Part shown: piece by piece, positions 48,627 to 58,087 of the stretch
Position numbering within the stretch: position 1 is the stretch's first letter
Layout: every line of letters begins with the position of its first letter
NCBI RefSeq assembly: GCF_016859125.1
Contig: NZ_CP069338.1
Location: 1,736,001-1,800,000 of the forward strand
From: Archangium violaceum
Lineage (GTDB): Bacteria; Myxococcota; Myxococcia; Myxococcales; Myxococcaceae
Reading direction: 5' to 3'
DNA length: 64,000 nt
Position numbers and translations under genes: made by a program
The notes under the pieces: model-generated
Seen by the model: the letters and a program-made list of their open reading frames with translations, nothing else
Told to the model about the DNA's origin: nothing
The model's database searches: none

Positions 48627-49301
48627 ATGAGAGCGGTATTGATTGCCATAGTAACCCTGTTGACGGTCCCAGCCCTGGCCCAAGGCACCAGCGCGGATGC
48701 GCAACCCACCGCCCTGATCCCGCCCATGCCGGGCCGTCCGTCCCACGGCCACCCCGGCCCCCCGGGCCGTCCGCCCACGCAGGGCACCCCCGTGGTGGTG
48801 GACCGCGACGCGCTGATGCAGCAGCTCTCCAGCATCAACGAGAAGCTCGCCATCGCCACGGGCCGGGCGAAGAAGGACAAGCAGCTGCAGAAGCTGCTCG
48901 ACGGCGCGCGCGCGGAGCTCAAGGAGACGGGCCGCCAGGTGTCGAACGCCCCGCTGGCGCAGACTCCGCGCCCCCCCCCCGCGCCCCCGCCGCCGCAGCC
49001 CACGGTGCATCCCATCTCCGACGCCATGCTGCGCTCGCTGACGACGGCCATCCGCAACGAGCCCTTCGCGGATGACCAGCTCAACGTGCTGGGGGAGGCG
49101 ACGTCCACCCAGTACTTCCTGGTGTCCCAGGCGCAGCAGATTCTCCGCCTCTTCAGCTTCTCCAGCGACCGGCTGAAGGCCATGCGCATGCTGCGCCCGC
49201 GCCTGCTGGACCTGGACAACGGCTTCAAGCTGTACGAGGCCTTCGACTATTCCAGCGACAAGGATGAGCTCAAGCGCATCCTCGCGACGCAGACGCCGTA
49301 G
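48627..49301 (+). CDS. DUF4476-containing secreted protein
   Basis: The 224-residue protein has a signal peptide (MRAVLIAIVTLLTVPALAQ) and a Pro-rich linker (PPPAPPPPQPTVHPIS). A C-terminal four-helix domain (~133-222) follows with FADDQLNVLGEAT, YFLVSQAQQILRLFSFSSDRLKAM and GFKLYEAFDYSSDKDELKRIL, the pattern of DUF4476. Its function is unknown. It is divergent from the Lys-rich gene; the 150-bp gap should hold both promoters. Confidence 0.8.
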   Translation: MRAVLIAIVTLLTVPALAQGTSADAQPTALIPPMPGRPSHGHPGPPGRPPTQGTPVVVDRDALMQQLSSINEKLAIATGRAKKDKQLQKLLDGARAELKETGRQVSNAPLAQTPRPPPAPPPPQPTVHPISDAMLRSLTTAIRNEPFADDQLNVLGEATSTQYFLVSQAQQILRLFSFSSDRLKAMRMLRPRLLDLDNGFKLYEAFDYSSDKDELKRILATQTP

Positions 49302-49319
49302 CCCCGAGCCCGACCTCCC

Positions 49320-50780
49320 ATGCCCTCCGTCCGTCTGTTGGGGACGCTCGCCGTCCTCGCACTCGTCGCCGCCTGCAACGGCTCACCGACACCCGAGCCC
49401 GAAGCGCTCCGGTTGCCCGACCTGGAGCTGCTGGAGACCACGGAGGGCGTACCCTACGAGGTGAGCCTCGGTGCCACCGGGGGTACCCCGCCGCTGCGGC
49501 ACTCGCTGGAGAAGCTACCGCCCGGCTTCACCTTCTACATGAACGACGGCCTGCTGCGGGGCCCAGCCGAGGCGCCGGGCCAGTACACCTTCACGGTGCA
49601 GGTGAGGGACACCGAGGGCGCCGTGGCCACGCGGACGTACCGGCTGCTCGTCCACTCCGCGCCGACCGTCAGCACCACCCTGCTCGCCTCCGCCACCGTG
49701 GGCGCGCCGTACGAAGCCCAGCTCGAGGTCAATGGTGGCAAGGGGCCCATGCGCTGGGCCATGGTGGGCGGGACTCTGCCCGCGGGACTCTCCCTGAACG
49801 AGGACGGCCGGCTCACGGGCATTCCGGAGGCGTCGGGCACCTACGCCCCCGCCGTGCGCGCGCAGGACGTGCATGGGGCACAGGCGTCGAGGACCCTCAG
49901 CCTGAGTGTCCACCCAGCGGGACAGCAGGGCTTCAACGTGGGGAACTGGAACCTGGCGTGGTTCGGCGACCCGACCCGAAGCCCCTCGGACGATGCATTG
50001 CAGCTCGACAACGTGCGGAGGGTCATGCTCAGCGCCGGTGCCGACTTCTGGGGCCTGCAGGAGCTGGTGGACGCCACGGAGTTCAACGCGCTCAAGCAGT
50101 CGCTCGGCTACGACGGCTTCATGGCCAATGACGACTCGCGCGTCCCGAACGGCTCCTACTTCTACTCGGACGACGAGCAGAAGGTCGGCATCCTCTTCCG
50201 CCCGGACGTGGTCAGCGTGCGGGCCGCGCAGGTCATCCTGACCTCGAACGACTACTACTTCGCCGGACGGCCGCCGCTGCGCGTGGACCTGCGCATCACG
50301 CAGAACGGAGTGAGCGTGGACCTGGTGGCCATCGTGCTGCACATGAAGGCCCAGACGGAGTCCGGCACGAGCTCCTACTACCGTCGCCAGAACGCGGCCC
50401 TGGTGCTCGAGAGCTACCTGGAGACGCAGCTGCCGAACACGCCGTTCATCGTGCTCGGCGACTGGAACGATGATGTGGACCAGTCCATCGTCGCCTCGAA
50501 CGGCGCCTTCCTGCCGACCCCCTTCCAGAACTTCCTGGATGACCCGGCGCACTACACCTTCGTCACCCAGCCCTTGTCGCTCGCGGGCCAGCGCAGCACG
50601 GTGAGCTACGCGGACTTCATCGACCACCAGCTCATCAGCGACGAGCTGCGGACGAACCACGTGAGCAGCTCGACCCGCGTCCTGCGCCCGGACCTCGACA
50701 TCCCCATCCCCTCGTACAAGAGCACCACCACGGACCACTACCCGGTGCTCAGCCGCTTCGCGTTCGGCGCCACTCCGTAG
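49320..50780 (+). CDS. Lipoprotein with Ig-like domains and endonuclease/exonuclease/phosphatase domain
   Basis: The 486-residue protein has a lipobox ending in Cys19 (LALVAAC). Two putative Ig (He_PIG) domains at ~35-115 and ~120-195 carry GTPPLRHSLEKLPPGFTFY and GLSLNEDGRLTGIPEASGTY. An EEP domain follows (~205-480) with the full catalytic set: NWNLAWFG, GLQELVD, VLHMKA, IVLGDWNDD and TDHYPVLS. EEP enzymes are Mg-dependent phosphodiesterases on nucleic acids or lipids. Unlike the DNase-like protein at 9165, this one retains its catalytic residues. It is 18 bp after the DUF4476 gene, perhaps an operon. Confidence 0.87.
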   Translation: MPSVRLLGTLAVLALVAACNGSPTPEPEALRLPDLELLETTEGVPYEVSLGATGGTPPLRHSLEKLPPGFTFYMNDGLLRGPAEAPGQYTFTVQVRDTEGAVATRTYRLLVHSAPTVSTTLLASATVGAPYEAQLEVNGGKGPMRWAMVGGTLPAGLSLNEDGRLTGIPEASGTYAPAVRAQDVHGAQASRTLSLSVHPAGQQGFNVGNWNLAWFGDPTRSPSDDALQLDNVRRVMLSAGADFWGLQELVDATEFNALKQSLGYDGFMANDDSRVPNGSYFYSDDEQKVGILFRPDVVSVRAAQVILTSNDYYFAGRPPLRVDLRITQNGVSVDLVAIVLHMKAQTESGTSSYYRRQNAALVLESYLETQLPNTPFIVLGDWNDDVDQSIVASNGAFLPTPFQNFLDDPAHYTFVTQPLSLAGQRSTVSYADFIDHQLISDELRTNHVSSSTRVLRPDLDIPIPSYKSTTTDHYPVLSRFAFGATP

Positions 50781-50920
50781 CAACCCCTGACGCATGGCCC
50801 GGGGACCATGCGGCCGGGCAGGCGCTCCCTGAAACGCGCCGCCGCGTGTGCCTACCTTCCGCGAAACGCACCGCACTGCCGGACAATGGCTCCGGCCCCG
50901 CGGTACGAAGGGAGGGGTCC

Positions 50921-51790
50921 ATGACGAACGACATCGGCCGGAAGGCGTCGGAGTTGAAGCGGCAGGGAGACAGGCTCGGGGCGGAGACGATGCACAACCC
51001 CTGGACGGAACGGCTGGCCCGCCTGGGCTATCTGGCCAAGGGCGTGGTGTACGCGGTGATTGGCGTGCTCGCGCTCCAGGTCGCCATCGGCTCTGGCGGA
51101 AAGACGACCGATACCCACGGGGCTCTGGCCACGCTGGCCCAGGGCACCTGGGGCAAGGCCCTGCTCGCGGTGGTGGCGGTGGGCCTGGTGGGCTACGTCC
51201 TCTGGCGCGTGGTGCAGGCCTGGATGGACCCGGACGGCAAGGGCACCGGTGCCAAGGGGCTCGTCGTGCGAGCCGGCTATCTCATCAGCGCCGGCATCTA
51301 CAGCGCGCTCGCGGTGGCCGCCTTCCGGTTGGTGCTCGGCACCGGAGGCGCCGGCTCACATGGGGACCAGAGTGCTCAGTCGTGGACGGCCCGGTTGATG
51401 GAGAAACCCTTCGGGCAGGCCCTGGTCGCCGTCGTGGGGCTCGTCATCGCCGGCATGGGCGGCTGGCAGATCTACAAGGCGTGGAAGGAGAAGTTCCGCA
51501 GGAAGCTCCGGCTGGACGAGCTGCGCCCCCAACAGGCCGAGTGGGCCGTGCGCATCTCCAAGCTGGGCATCCTCGCTCGCGGCCTGGTCTTCGTGCTGAT
51601 GGGCCTGTTCCTCGTCCAGGCGGCACTCACCGCCAATCCCCGGCGGGCCCACGGGCTGGATGGAGCCCTCGAGTCGCTCGCGTCCCAGCCCTACGGAGCG
51701 GTGCTGCTGGGGCTGACCGCCGCGGGCCTCGTCGCCTACGCCGTCTACATGGCCGTCGAGGCCCGGTACCGGCGCTTCCTGGGTGCCTAG
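50921..51790 (+). CDS. DUF1206 membrane protein
   Basis: The 289-residue product starts at ATG 50921 with AGGGAGG 6 bases before; the upstream open frame is not needed. Three similar units of two helices each start with LARLGYLAKGVVYAVIGVLALQVA, VRAGYLISAGIYSALAVAAFRL and ISKLGILARGLVFVLMGLFLVQAA, the DUF1206 triple repeat. It is an inner membrane protein of unknown function. No operon partner is evident. Confidence 0.9.
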   Translation: MTNDIGRKASELKRQGDRLGAETMHNPWTERLARLGYLAKGVVYAVIGVLALQVAIGSGGKTTDTHGALATLAQGTWGKALLAVVAVGLVGYVLWRVVQAWMDPDGKGTGAKGLVVRAGYLISAGIYSALAVAAFRLVLGTGGAGSHGDQSAQSWTARLMEKPFGQALVAVVGLVIAGMGGWQIYKAWKEKFRRKLRLDELRPQQAEWAVRISKLGILARGLVFVLMGLFLVQAALTANPRRAHGLDGALESLASQPYGAVLLGLTAAGLVAYAVYMAVEARYRRFLGA

Positions 51791-51866
51791 CCGCTCCATC
51801 TGCATGTAACCGCGCCACGGTGGCATTCCCCCGGTGAGCGGCATATGAGTCCACCGCGCGCGTCCC

Positions 51867-52733
51867 ATGCTCCGCTCCCGTCTCTACCTCCTCGCCGCCG
51901 CCGTGCTCTGGTCCACGGCTGGCGCCGCCGTGAAGCTCTCCAGCCTGTCGGCGTGGCAGCTCGCCTCCGGCCGCTCCCTCATCGCGGCCCTGGTGCTCGC
52001 GCTCGCCATCCCCGCCGGCCGCCGGCTCCCGTCCCGGCGAGGGCTCGCGGCGTCGGTGGCCTACGCCGCCACCGTGGTGTCGTTCATCATCGCCAACAAG
52101 CTCACCACCTCCGCCAACGCCATCTTCCTGCAGGACACCGCGCCGCTCTACGTGCTGCTCCTGTCCCCACTCCTGCTGCGCGAGCGCCCCTCGCGCAGTG
52201 AGCTGGCCGCCGTGCCCGTGTTCCTGCTCGGGTTGAGCCTCTTCTTCCTCGATCAGCTCAACCCCGGGCAGTTCTGGGGCAACGTGATCGCGCTGGGCTC
52301 GGGCCTCGCCTTCGCCCTATGCATCCTCGGGCTGCGCGCCGTGGGCGACGAGGGCTCCTCGGTGCTCGTGTGGGGCAACCTCATCGCCGGCGTCAGCGTC
52401 CTGCTGCCCGCGCTCGATGGCCCCAAGCCCACCCCAGTCGACATCGGGCTGCTCGTCTTCCTCGGCGTGTTCCAGCTCGGCATGGCCTACTCCCTCTTCC
52501 AGCGCGGCCTGCGCGAGACGCCCGCGGTGGAGGCCTCGCTCCTCATCCTGCTCGAGCCGGTGCTCAACCCCGTGTGGGCCTTCCTCTTCGCCGGAGAGCG
52601 GCCCGGCCCCTGGGCGCTCGTGGGCGGCACCATCATCCTGCTGGCCACCGCATGGCGCACGCTGCTGGGTGGCAAGGCGGGCAAGGCATCTCCAACCGGG
52701 CATGAGGCGGTGCGCGAGGGAGCCCAGGGTTGA
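51867..52733 (+). CDS. EamA-family DMT transporter
   Basis: The 288-residue protein has ten hydrophobic helices in two EamA units. The first contains LLAAAVLWSTAGAAVKLS and ANKLTTSANAIFLQDTAPLYVLLL; the second contains VIALGSGLAFALCILGLRAVG and ETPAVEASLLILLEPVLNPVWAFLFAGE. DMT members export amino acids, nucleosides or other metabolites. A 16-bp tandem duplication (52716-52747) overlies the stop codon but does not change the end. Confidence 0.9.
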   Translation: MLRSRLYLLAAAVLWSTAGAAVKLSSLSAWQLASGRSLIAALVLALAIPAGRRLPSRRGLAASVAYAATVVSFIIANKLTTSANAIFLQDTAPLYVLLLSPLLLRERPSRSELAAVPVFLLGLSLFFLDQLNPGQFWGNVIALGSGLAFALCILGLRAVGDEGSSVLVWGNLIAGVSVLLPALDGPKPTPVDIGLLVFLGVFQLGMAYSLFQRGLRETPAVEASLLILLEPVLNPVWAFLFAGERPGPWALVGGTIILLATAWRTLLGGKAGKASPTGHEAVREGAQG

Positions 52734-52790
52734 GGGAGCCCAGGGTTGATGTGCCTCGGGCCCCGCCCATGGTCTACAAAGGGGCCCGAC

Positions 52791-53459
52791 ATGAAAAGGC
52801 TCGTCCCTCTCGTCTGCTCACTGCTGCTGTCGTGTACGAAACCCACCACCGCTCCCACGACTCCGGTGGATGCCGGTGAGCCCGTGACCTCTCGCGGCAC
52901 GGAGGCCGCCATCCCTGACGCGGGCTCCGCCACTCCGGACGCGGGGACCTCCGCTACCGCGCGGACGGATGCCGGAACCCAAGGAGCGCCCACCGCTCGC
53001 TGCTCGGCGAGCGACCTCAGCCCCGAGCCGAAGCCCACCCAGCCGCCCGTGCCCGAAGCGGTCGACTCGATGCGCCGTCGCATCATGGCCGCCGCCGTGG
53101 CCTGCGACTACGAAGGCCTCGCCGCCCTCACCCGCGAGAAGGGCATGGCCTTCAAGGCCAGCTTCGGTGACGTGACGGACGTGGCCGGCTACTGGCACGA
53201 GCTCGAGACGAGCCGCGGACAGCCGGTGCTCGCTCAAATGGTGAAGCTGCTCAACCTCCCCTACGCCAGACTCGGCGACCTCTACGTCTGGCCGTCCGTG
53301 CATCGCGAGAACGCGACAGACGCGGACTGGAAGGCCGTCGAGGCGGTGTACCCGCCCGAGCAGCTCGCCCAGATGCGCCAGGCGGGGACGGGCTACCTGG
53401 GCCTGCGCCTCGGCATCCTGTCCAACGGACACTGGCAGTTCGCCCTCGCCGGAGACTGA
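52791..53459 (+). CDS. Lipoprotein of unknown function
   Basis: This 222-residue product has a short lipoprotein signal (MKRLVPLVCSLLLSC; Cys15). A Thr/Pro/Asp-Ala-Gly linker (~16-75) is followed by a globular domain with AVDSMRRRIMAAAVACDYEGLAALTREKGMAFKASFGDVTDVAGYW and QLAQMRQAGTGYLGLRLGIL. No family is recognised. It is 58 bp after the EamA gene and converges with the monooxygenase gene 10 bp away. Confidence 0.7.
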   Translation: MKRLVPLVCSLLLSCTKPTTAPTTPVDAGEPVTSRGTEAAIPDAGSATPDAGTSATARTDAGTQGAPTARCSASDLSPEPKPTQPPVPEAVDSMRRRIMAAAVACDYEGLAALTREKGMAFKASFGDVTDVAGYWHELETSRGQPVLAQMVKLLNLPYARLGDLYVWPSVHRENATDADWKAVEAVYPPEQLAQMRQAGTGYLGLRLGILSNGHWQFALAGD

Positions 53460-53468
53460 GACGCGGGC

Positions 53469-55148
53469 TCACCCCGCGACGCGCTTCTCGTCGTTCGTCC
53501 CCGGCGACCCCAGGCGCCGCGTGAGCTCCGCTTCGAGCCGCTTCGGTTCGATGGGCCTCTCGCGGTGCCCCACATACCCATCCGGCCGGACCAGGTAGAA
53601 GCACTCCGCTCCAGCGCCAAAGCGGCGATGCAGGGCGCCTCCCTCGTCGGCCAGCACGAAGGGGGCCGGCATCCCCTCTCCCGCCACCACCACGCGCGCC
53701 CTCAACAACGACCCGTACGCCGCCTCGAGCCGGTGAGCGAGCGCCACCAGGTCGCTCCTCACCCGCGCCTCGGGCGCCAGTCCGGTGAACAGCAGCAATG
53801 TGTAGTGGGGCCCGCGCAGAACCTCGTGCAGACGCGTCACGCCCTCGCCCGTCACCGGCAACTCCGGTACGCGCTCCCCGGGCGCGGGGCCCTCCTTCAT
53901 CCGCACGCCTCCGGCCTCCTCACCCCAGAGGCGCTCGGTGGAGAGCGAGCTGTTCCGGTAGTGGATGGCGAGCTGCGAGACGAAGCGGGACAGCCGGCGC
54001 TGGGCGAAGGTGTTACCCAACAAGCCTCGAGCGAGGCGCGGCACCACGTACGCGCGCAGCAGCCGTGAGGTGCGCCCTCCTCGCGCCATGATTCCGAAGA
54101 TCCGATCCGTTCCCGCCAGCAACGTCTGCCCCACCGGGTGCCGCTCCTGCTGGTAGGTGTCGAGCAGCGACTCCGGCGAATGTCCCCGGGTGACGAGCGC
54201 CAGCTTCCACGCGAGGTTGTAGGCGTCCTGGATGCCCGTGTTCATCCCCTGCCCGCCCGCGGGGCTGTGGATGTGCGCGGCATCCCCGGCGAGGAACACG
54301 CGGCCCTCGCGGTAGCGCGGCACACCCCGGCGGTGCAGCCGGTAGCGCGTGAGCCAGCGCGGCTCGCTCACCCGCACCGGCACGGGCACCATGCGGTCCA
54401 CTATCGCCTGCATCTCCTCCAGCGAGAGGGGCGTCGTCTCGTCACCTTCCGGGAGCATGTCCCTGGGCATGATGGCGAACAGCCGGTAGCGGTTCTCCCC
54501 CGGCATCGGGAAGGCCCCCACCACGCCGTGCATGGACGGAATGATGCACAGCTCGCCCTGCCCGAGCGGCCACTCCACGCGCACGTCCGCCAGCACGCAC
54601 GCGTCCTCATACGTCTCGCCCTCGAAGGGGATGCCCGTCAACTTGCGCACCCGGCTGCGCGCGCCATCGCACCCGATCAGCCAGCGCGCCGACACCCGCT
54701 CCACCCCGCCATCCGCGCGCTTCAGCGTGACCTCCACACCCTTCGCGTCCTGCCGGAAGTCCTCCAACGCCAGACCCCGCTCCACCGCCACGCCGAACGT
54801 GCCGAGATACCCGGTGAGCAGCGCCTCGGTCGCGTCCTGCGGGAGCATGAGGATGTAGGGGAAGCGCGTCTCCAACCAGGAGAAGGCCTGCATGGGGACG
54901 CGCGTGTGCACGCCTCCGGCTCCCACCATGTTGAAGCCCTCGGCCCTGCGCCCCCGTGAGACGGCCTGGTCGGCGATGCCGAAGTCGTCGAAGACCTCGA
55001 GCGTGCGGGCCTGCACCGCCAGCGCACGCGACAGCATCGAGGGCTTCTCGAGTTGATCCACGACGCGGCAACGCAGGCCATACCGTGCCAGCTCCGCGGC
55101 CATCGTCAGGCCCGTCGGGCCCGCTCCCACCACCAGTGCGTCCATCAT
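53469..55148 (-). CDS. FAD-dependent aromatic monooxygenase
   Basis: The 559-residue protein starts at ATG 55148, 8 bases behind GGAGG. It is of the PheA/TfdB/PgaE type: the N-terminal dinucleotide fold VVGAGPTGLTMAAELARYGL, the DG motif near residue 160 (LIGCDGARSRVRK) and the GD motif VFLAGDAAHIHSPAGGQGMNTGIQDAYNLAWKLALV. A C-terminal thioredoxin-like domain is expected for phenol-type hydroxylases. These use NAD(P)H and O2 to hydroxylate aromatics or polyketides. The neighbours do not reveal the substrate. Confidence 0.9.
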   Translation of the reverse strand: MMDALVVGAGPTGLTMAAELARYGLRCRVVDQLEKPSMLSRALAVQARTLEVFDDFGIADQAVSRGRRAEGFNMVGAGGVHTRVPMQAFSWLETRFPYILMLPQDATEALLTGYLGTFGVAVERGLALEDFRQDAKGVEVTLKRADGGVERVSARWLIGCDGARSRVRKLTGIPFEGETYEDACVLADVRVEWPLGQGELCIIPSMHGVVGAFPMPGENRYRLFAIMPRDMLPEGDETTPLSLEEMQAIVDRMVPVPVRVSEPRWLTRYRLHRRGVPRYREGRVFLAGDAAHIHSPAGGQGMNTGIQDAYNLAWKLALVTRGHSPESLLDTYQQERHPVGQTLLAGTDRIFGIMARGGRTSRLLRAYVVPRLARGLLGNTFAQRRLSRFVSQLAIHYRNSSLSTERLWGEEAGGVRMKEGPAPGERVPELPVTGEGVTRLHEVLRGPHYTLLLFTGLAPEARVRSDLVALAHRLEAAYGSLLRARVVVAGEGMPAPFVLADEGGALHRRFGAGAECFYLVRPDGYVGHRERPIEPKRLEAELTRRLGSPGTNDEKRVAG

Positions 55149-55225
55149 GTGTGGTGCCTCCCCCGCCGACATTCACCGCGGGTGCGCACCACCATGGCAC
55201 AGCAGGCCCGAAGCGCCCAGCACGC

Positions 55226-56302
55226 TCAGCCGAGGTCCACCCCGTGGCCCGCCTGGACATGCCCGATGTCAACCCGCCCGTCCTGCATCCGCAGGCCACC
55301 GCGGAAGGAGTGCTCCCGGATGAAGAGGTGCGTGTCCAGGTCCGCGTAGTCGAAGCCGCCCAGCCCGGCCGCGAAGTGCGCCGCGCTGCTCATGGCCAGC
55401 GTGCTCTCCACCATGCCGCCCATCATCAGCTCCAACCCGTGGGCGCGCGCCAGGTTCCACATGGCCAGCGACTCCACCACGCCGCTCTTCATCAGCTTGA
55501 GGTTGATACCGTGCGCGCCGCCCTCGCGCACCAGACGCACCACGTCCTTCACCGTGCGGGCCGACTCGTCCGCGCAGACGGGCACCCGGGACGAGCGGGT
55601 CAGCTCGGCCATGCCCTCCCAGTCCTCGCGAGGCACGGGCTGCTCGAAGAGCGCCAGGGGGATGCCCGCCGCCTCCAGCCCCGCGAGGAAGGTCCGCGCC
55701 TGCGCCACGGTGTAGCCCCCGTTGGCGTCCGCGAACAGCCGGGCCCCGGGCGCCTCCCGGCGAACAGCCACCATGCGCCGCACATCCTCCTCCGGCGAGC
55801 GCGCGCCCACCTTCACCTTGAGGGTACGGATACCCCGCGCGACGATGGCCCGGGCCGAGGAGGCCGCGTGCGCCTCGTCACCCGCCGTCACCGTCATGTC
55901 GATGTCCAGCCCGGTGCCCGCCCCTCCGAAGAAGGCGAACAGCGGCATCCGGTAGTGGCGGCCCAGCGCATCCAGCAACGCCAGCTCGATGCCGCAGCGC
56001 GCGGAGGGAGCACCCGGAAGGGCCTCACCGAGCCACGCCGCGATGGGGCGCCAGCTCCGCGCGTCCCGCCCGAGCAGCGCCTCGCGGACGGAGGCAATGG
56101 CCGCGAGTGTGCTGGCCTGCGTCTCACCGGACACCGCGGTGAGGGGTGCCGACTCGCCCAGGCCCACCGTCCCGTCCGCCAGCTTCAGGCGGATCAGCAC
56201 GTTGTTCGCCATGTCGGGCGCACCCGTGGCGATGGCGAAGGGCTCGGTGAGGGCAAGGTCCAGCGGCTCGAGGTGCAGGTCGGTGATGAGGGTCGGGAGC
56301 AT
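55226..56302 (-). CDS. L-Ala-D/L-Glu epimerase-like enolase superfamily enzyme
   Basis: The 358-residue product has the muconate-lactonizing subgroup catalytic pattern: TLKVKVG (Lys162 and Lys164), FADANGGY (Asp192), FEQPV (Glu220), CADES (Asp245) and NLKLMKSG (Lys269). The flap and specificity region near the N-terminus and MMGGMVESTLAMSS fit dipeptide epimerases that act on murein-derived L-Ala-D-Glu. Exact dipeptide specificity cannot be read. It is separated by ~18 bp from the ABC permease upstream, so it may be co-transcribed with the exporter. Confidence 0.87.
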   Translation of the reverse strand: MLPTLITDLHLEPLDLALTEPFAIATGAPDMANNVLIRLKLADGTVGLGESAPLTAVSGETQASTLAAIASVREALLGRDARSWRPIAAWLGEALPGAPSARCGIELALLDALGRHYRMPLFAFFGGAGTGLDIDMTVTAGDEAHAASSARAIVARGIRTLKVKVGARSPEEDVRRMVAVRREAPGARLFADANGGYTVAQARTFLAGLEAAGIPLALFEQPVPREDWEGMAELTRSSRVPVCADESARTVKDVVRLVREGGAHGINLKLMKSGVVESLAMWNLARAHGLELMMGGMVESTLAMSSAAHFAAGLGGFDYADLDTHLFIREHSFRGGLRMQDGRVDIGHVQAGHGVDLG

Positions 56303-56320
56303 GGGTCTCCAGGATGGGGC

Positions 56321-57073
56321 TCAGCGTAGCAGCCGCTCGAAGGTGATGACCTTCAACGCCACGAAGGTGGCCACCACCGCGCCCACCGCGAACAACACCG
56401 CGAGAAGCAGCGCGGATAGGACGGGGTTCGGTACCGCCAGCATGACGCCGAAGCACACGAGGATGACCGGACCGAGCAGCAGCCCGTTGATGTTGTTGGA
56501 CGTGCGGAAGTCGCGCGCGAGCAGGCTGACGAGCAGCGCGGTGGTGGTGGAGTAGGTCATCGCCGAGAGCAGCAACGCCAGGAGCACCAACACGAAACCG
56601 GGCGAGCCGATGCCCAACACGAGGATGAGCACCGCGTCGATGGAGAAGAGCACCAGCGTGACGGACGAGGCCAGCGCGAGCAGGGCCAGCAGCTTGGCGA
56701 GCAATATCTGTCCCACGCGCACCGGGAGCGCCACCAGCAGCTCGAGCGTGCGCGACTCGCGCTCGGTGATGAGGATGTAGCTGGCCGTCACCGAGGGTAC
56801 GATGAGCCCGCCGAGCGCGATGAACGGCACCAGCATGCCCCGCATCATCGACACGGGGTCCTGCGTGAGCTCCCGGAGCCCCGGGGGAAGCTCCACCCCG
56901 GACGGGAGGTTCACCGGCTTCGACATCCCGGTCTTCAGCCCGAGCATCTGCAGCCCCGGGACGATGACCAGCAGGATCATCGGCAGCAGCAGCGCCGACA
57001 CCATCGCGCCGCGGCTGCGCAGCAACTGGCGCCACTCCTTGCCAAAGAGGATGCGAACCTCACGCTCGAGCAT
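56321..57073 (-). CDS. ABC-2 type exporter permease
   Basis: The 250-residue membrane protein starts MLEREVRILFGKEWRQLLRSRGAM. It has six or so hydrophobic segments, including LLPMILLVIVPGLQML, LVPFIALGGLIVPSVTASYILITERESRTLELLVALPV and LALLALASSVTLVLFSIDAV. ERESRTLE is the ABC-2 family signature near the middle. Its start overlaps the ATPase gene by 14 bp. Substrate unknown, possibly a lipid, drug or peptide. Confidence 0.88.
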   Translation of the reverse strand: MLEREVRILFGKEWRQLLRSRGAMVSALLLPMILLVIVPGLQMLGLKTGMSKPVNLPSGVELPPGLRELTQDPVSMMRGMLVPFIALGGLIVPSVTASYILITERESRTLELLVALPVRVGQILLAKLLALLALASSVTLVLFSIDAVLILVLGIGSPGFVLVLLALLLSAMTYSTTTALLVSLLARDFRTSNNINGLLLGPVILVCFGVMLAVPNPVLSALLLAVLFAVGAVVATFVALKVITFERLLR

Positions 57074-57986
57074 CGTTCGCCCCCACCACGTCCAGGAAGA
57101 GGTCCTCGAGGCTCGGCGTGACGACGCGGCACTCGTAGACCTCGAGGCCCGTGGCGAGCAGCCGGCGCAACAGCTCCGGCGCCTGGGCCACCGCGTCCGC
57201 CACGTGCACGCGCACCGCGTCCTCCTCGCTCGTGGGCACGAGCCCCTGCGCGACGAGGGCCTCCATCAACCGCCCGGGACCCTGGGCCGCACGCAGCACG
57301 AGCACTGGCTGGATGCGCTGGCGCAGGGTGGCGATGCGCTCGTGCAGCAACACCCGGCCCTGGCGGAGGATGATCGCGCTCTCGCAGAGCGCCTCGGCCT
57401 CGGCCAGGTTGTGCGTGCACAGCAGCACCGTGCGTCCGGGCATCACCTTGCGCAGGAAGGTATGCACCTCGCGCGTGGCGACGGGGTCCAAGCCCACCGT
57501 GGGCTCGTCCAGCAACAGCACCTCCGGCGAGGAGACGAGCGCGGCGGCCATGGACAGCCGGCGCTGCATGCCTCCAGACAGCTCCGCCATCCGCCGCGCG
57601 CGGAAGGAGCCGAGGCCAAAGGCGTCCACCACCTCGGCGATGTTCCCGCTGCCGTACAGGTCGCGCACCAGCTGGAGGTAGTCGTCCACCGTGAGATCCC
57701 TGTACATGCCCGGGGACTGGGGGACGATGCCCACGCGCCGCTTGGCCCCGAGGAAGTCGGGGTCCTCGACGCCGAGCCCGAAGAGGCTCACCCGTCCCGA
57801 CGAGGGCCGGAGCGCACCGGTGAGAAGGCGGATGAGGGTCGTCTTCCCCGCGCCGTTGGGGCCGAGCAGACAGGCCCGCTCACCCGGAGCGATCCGGAAG
57901 CTGACCTGGTCGAGCGCCTGGATGCCACCGGGGTACACCTTGGTGACGCCGGAGACCTCCAGGGGCACGTGAACGTTTTCCGCCAA
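57060..57986 (-). CDS. ABC-2 type exporter ATPase
   Basis: A TTG at 57986 follows GGGAGG by 8 bases and places the start just before the conserved domain, giving 308 residues; the open frame reaches 58109. It has Walker A LLGPNGAGKTTLIRLL, signature LSGGMQRRLSMAAAL, Walker B VLLLDEPTVGLDP and switch His in LLCTHNL. A C-terminal ~70-residue regulatory region (VLRAAQGPGRLMEALVAQG) is typical of DrrA/CcmA-like exporters. It pairs with the overlapping permease. Confidence 0.9.
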   Translation of the reverse strand: MAENVHVPLEVSGVTKVYPGGIQALDQVSFRIAPGERACLLGPNGAGKTTLIRLLTGALRPSSGRVSLFGLGVEDPDFLGAKRRVGIVPQSPGMYRDLTVDDYLQLVRDLYGSGNIAEVVDAFGLGSFRARRMAELSGGMQRRLSMAAALVSSPEVLLLDEPTVGLDPVATREVHTFLRKVMPGRTVLLCTHNLAEAEALCESAIILRQGRVLLHERIATLRQRIQPVLVLRAAQGPGRLMEALVAQGLVPTSEEDAVRVHVADAVAQAPELLRRLLATGLEVYECRVVTPSLEDLFLDVVGANDARA

Positions 57987-58087
57987 GCGATCGTCCTCCC
58001 ACTCGCACGGCGGACATACCACGAGGGAGCGGCCTTGCATCCGGCCACGCACATGGGCAAGAGCATGCGAGGAGAGACCCACGCGCC

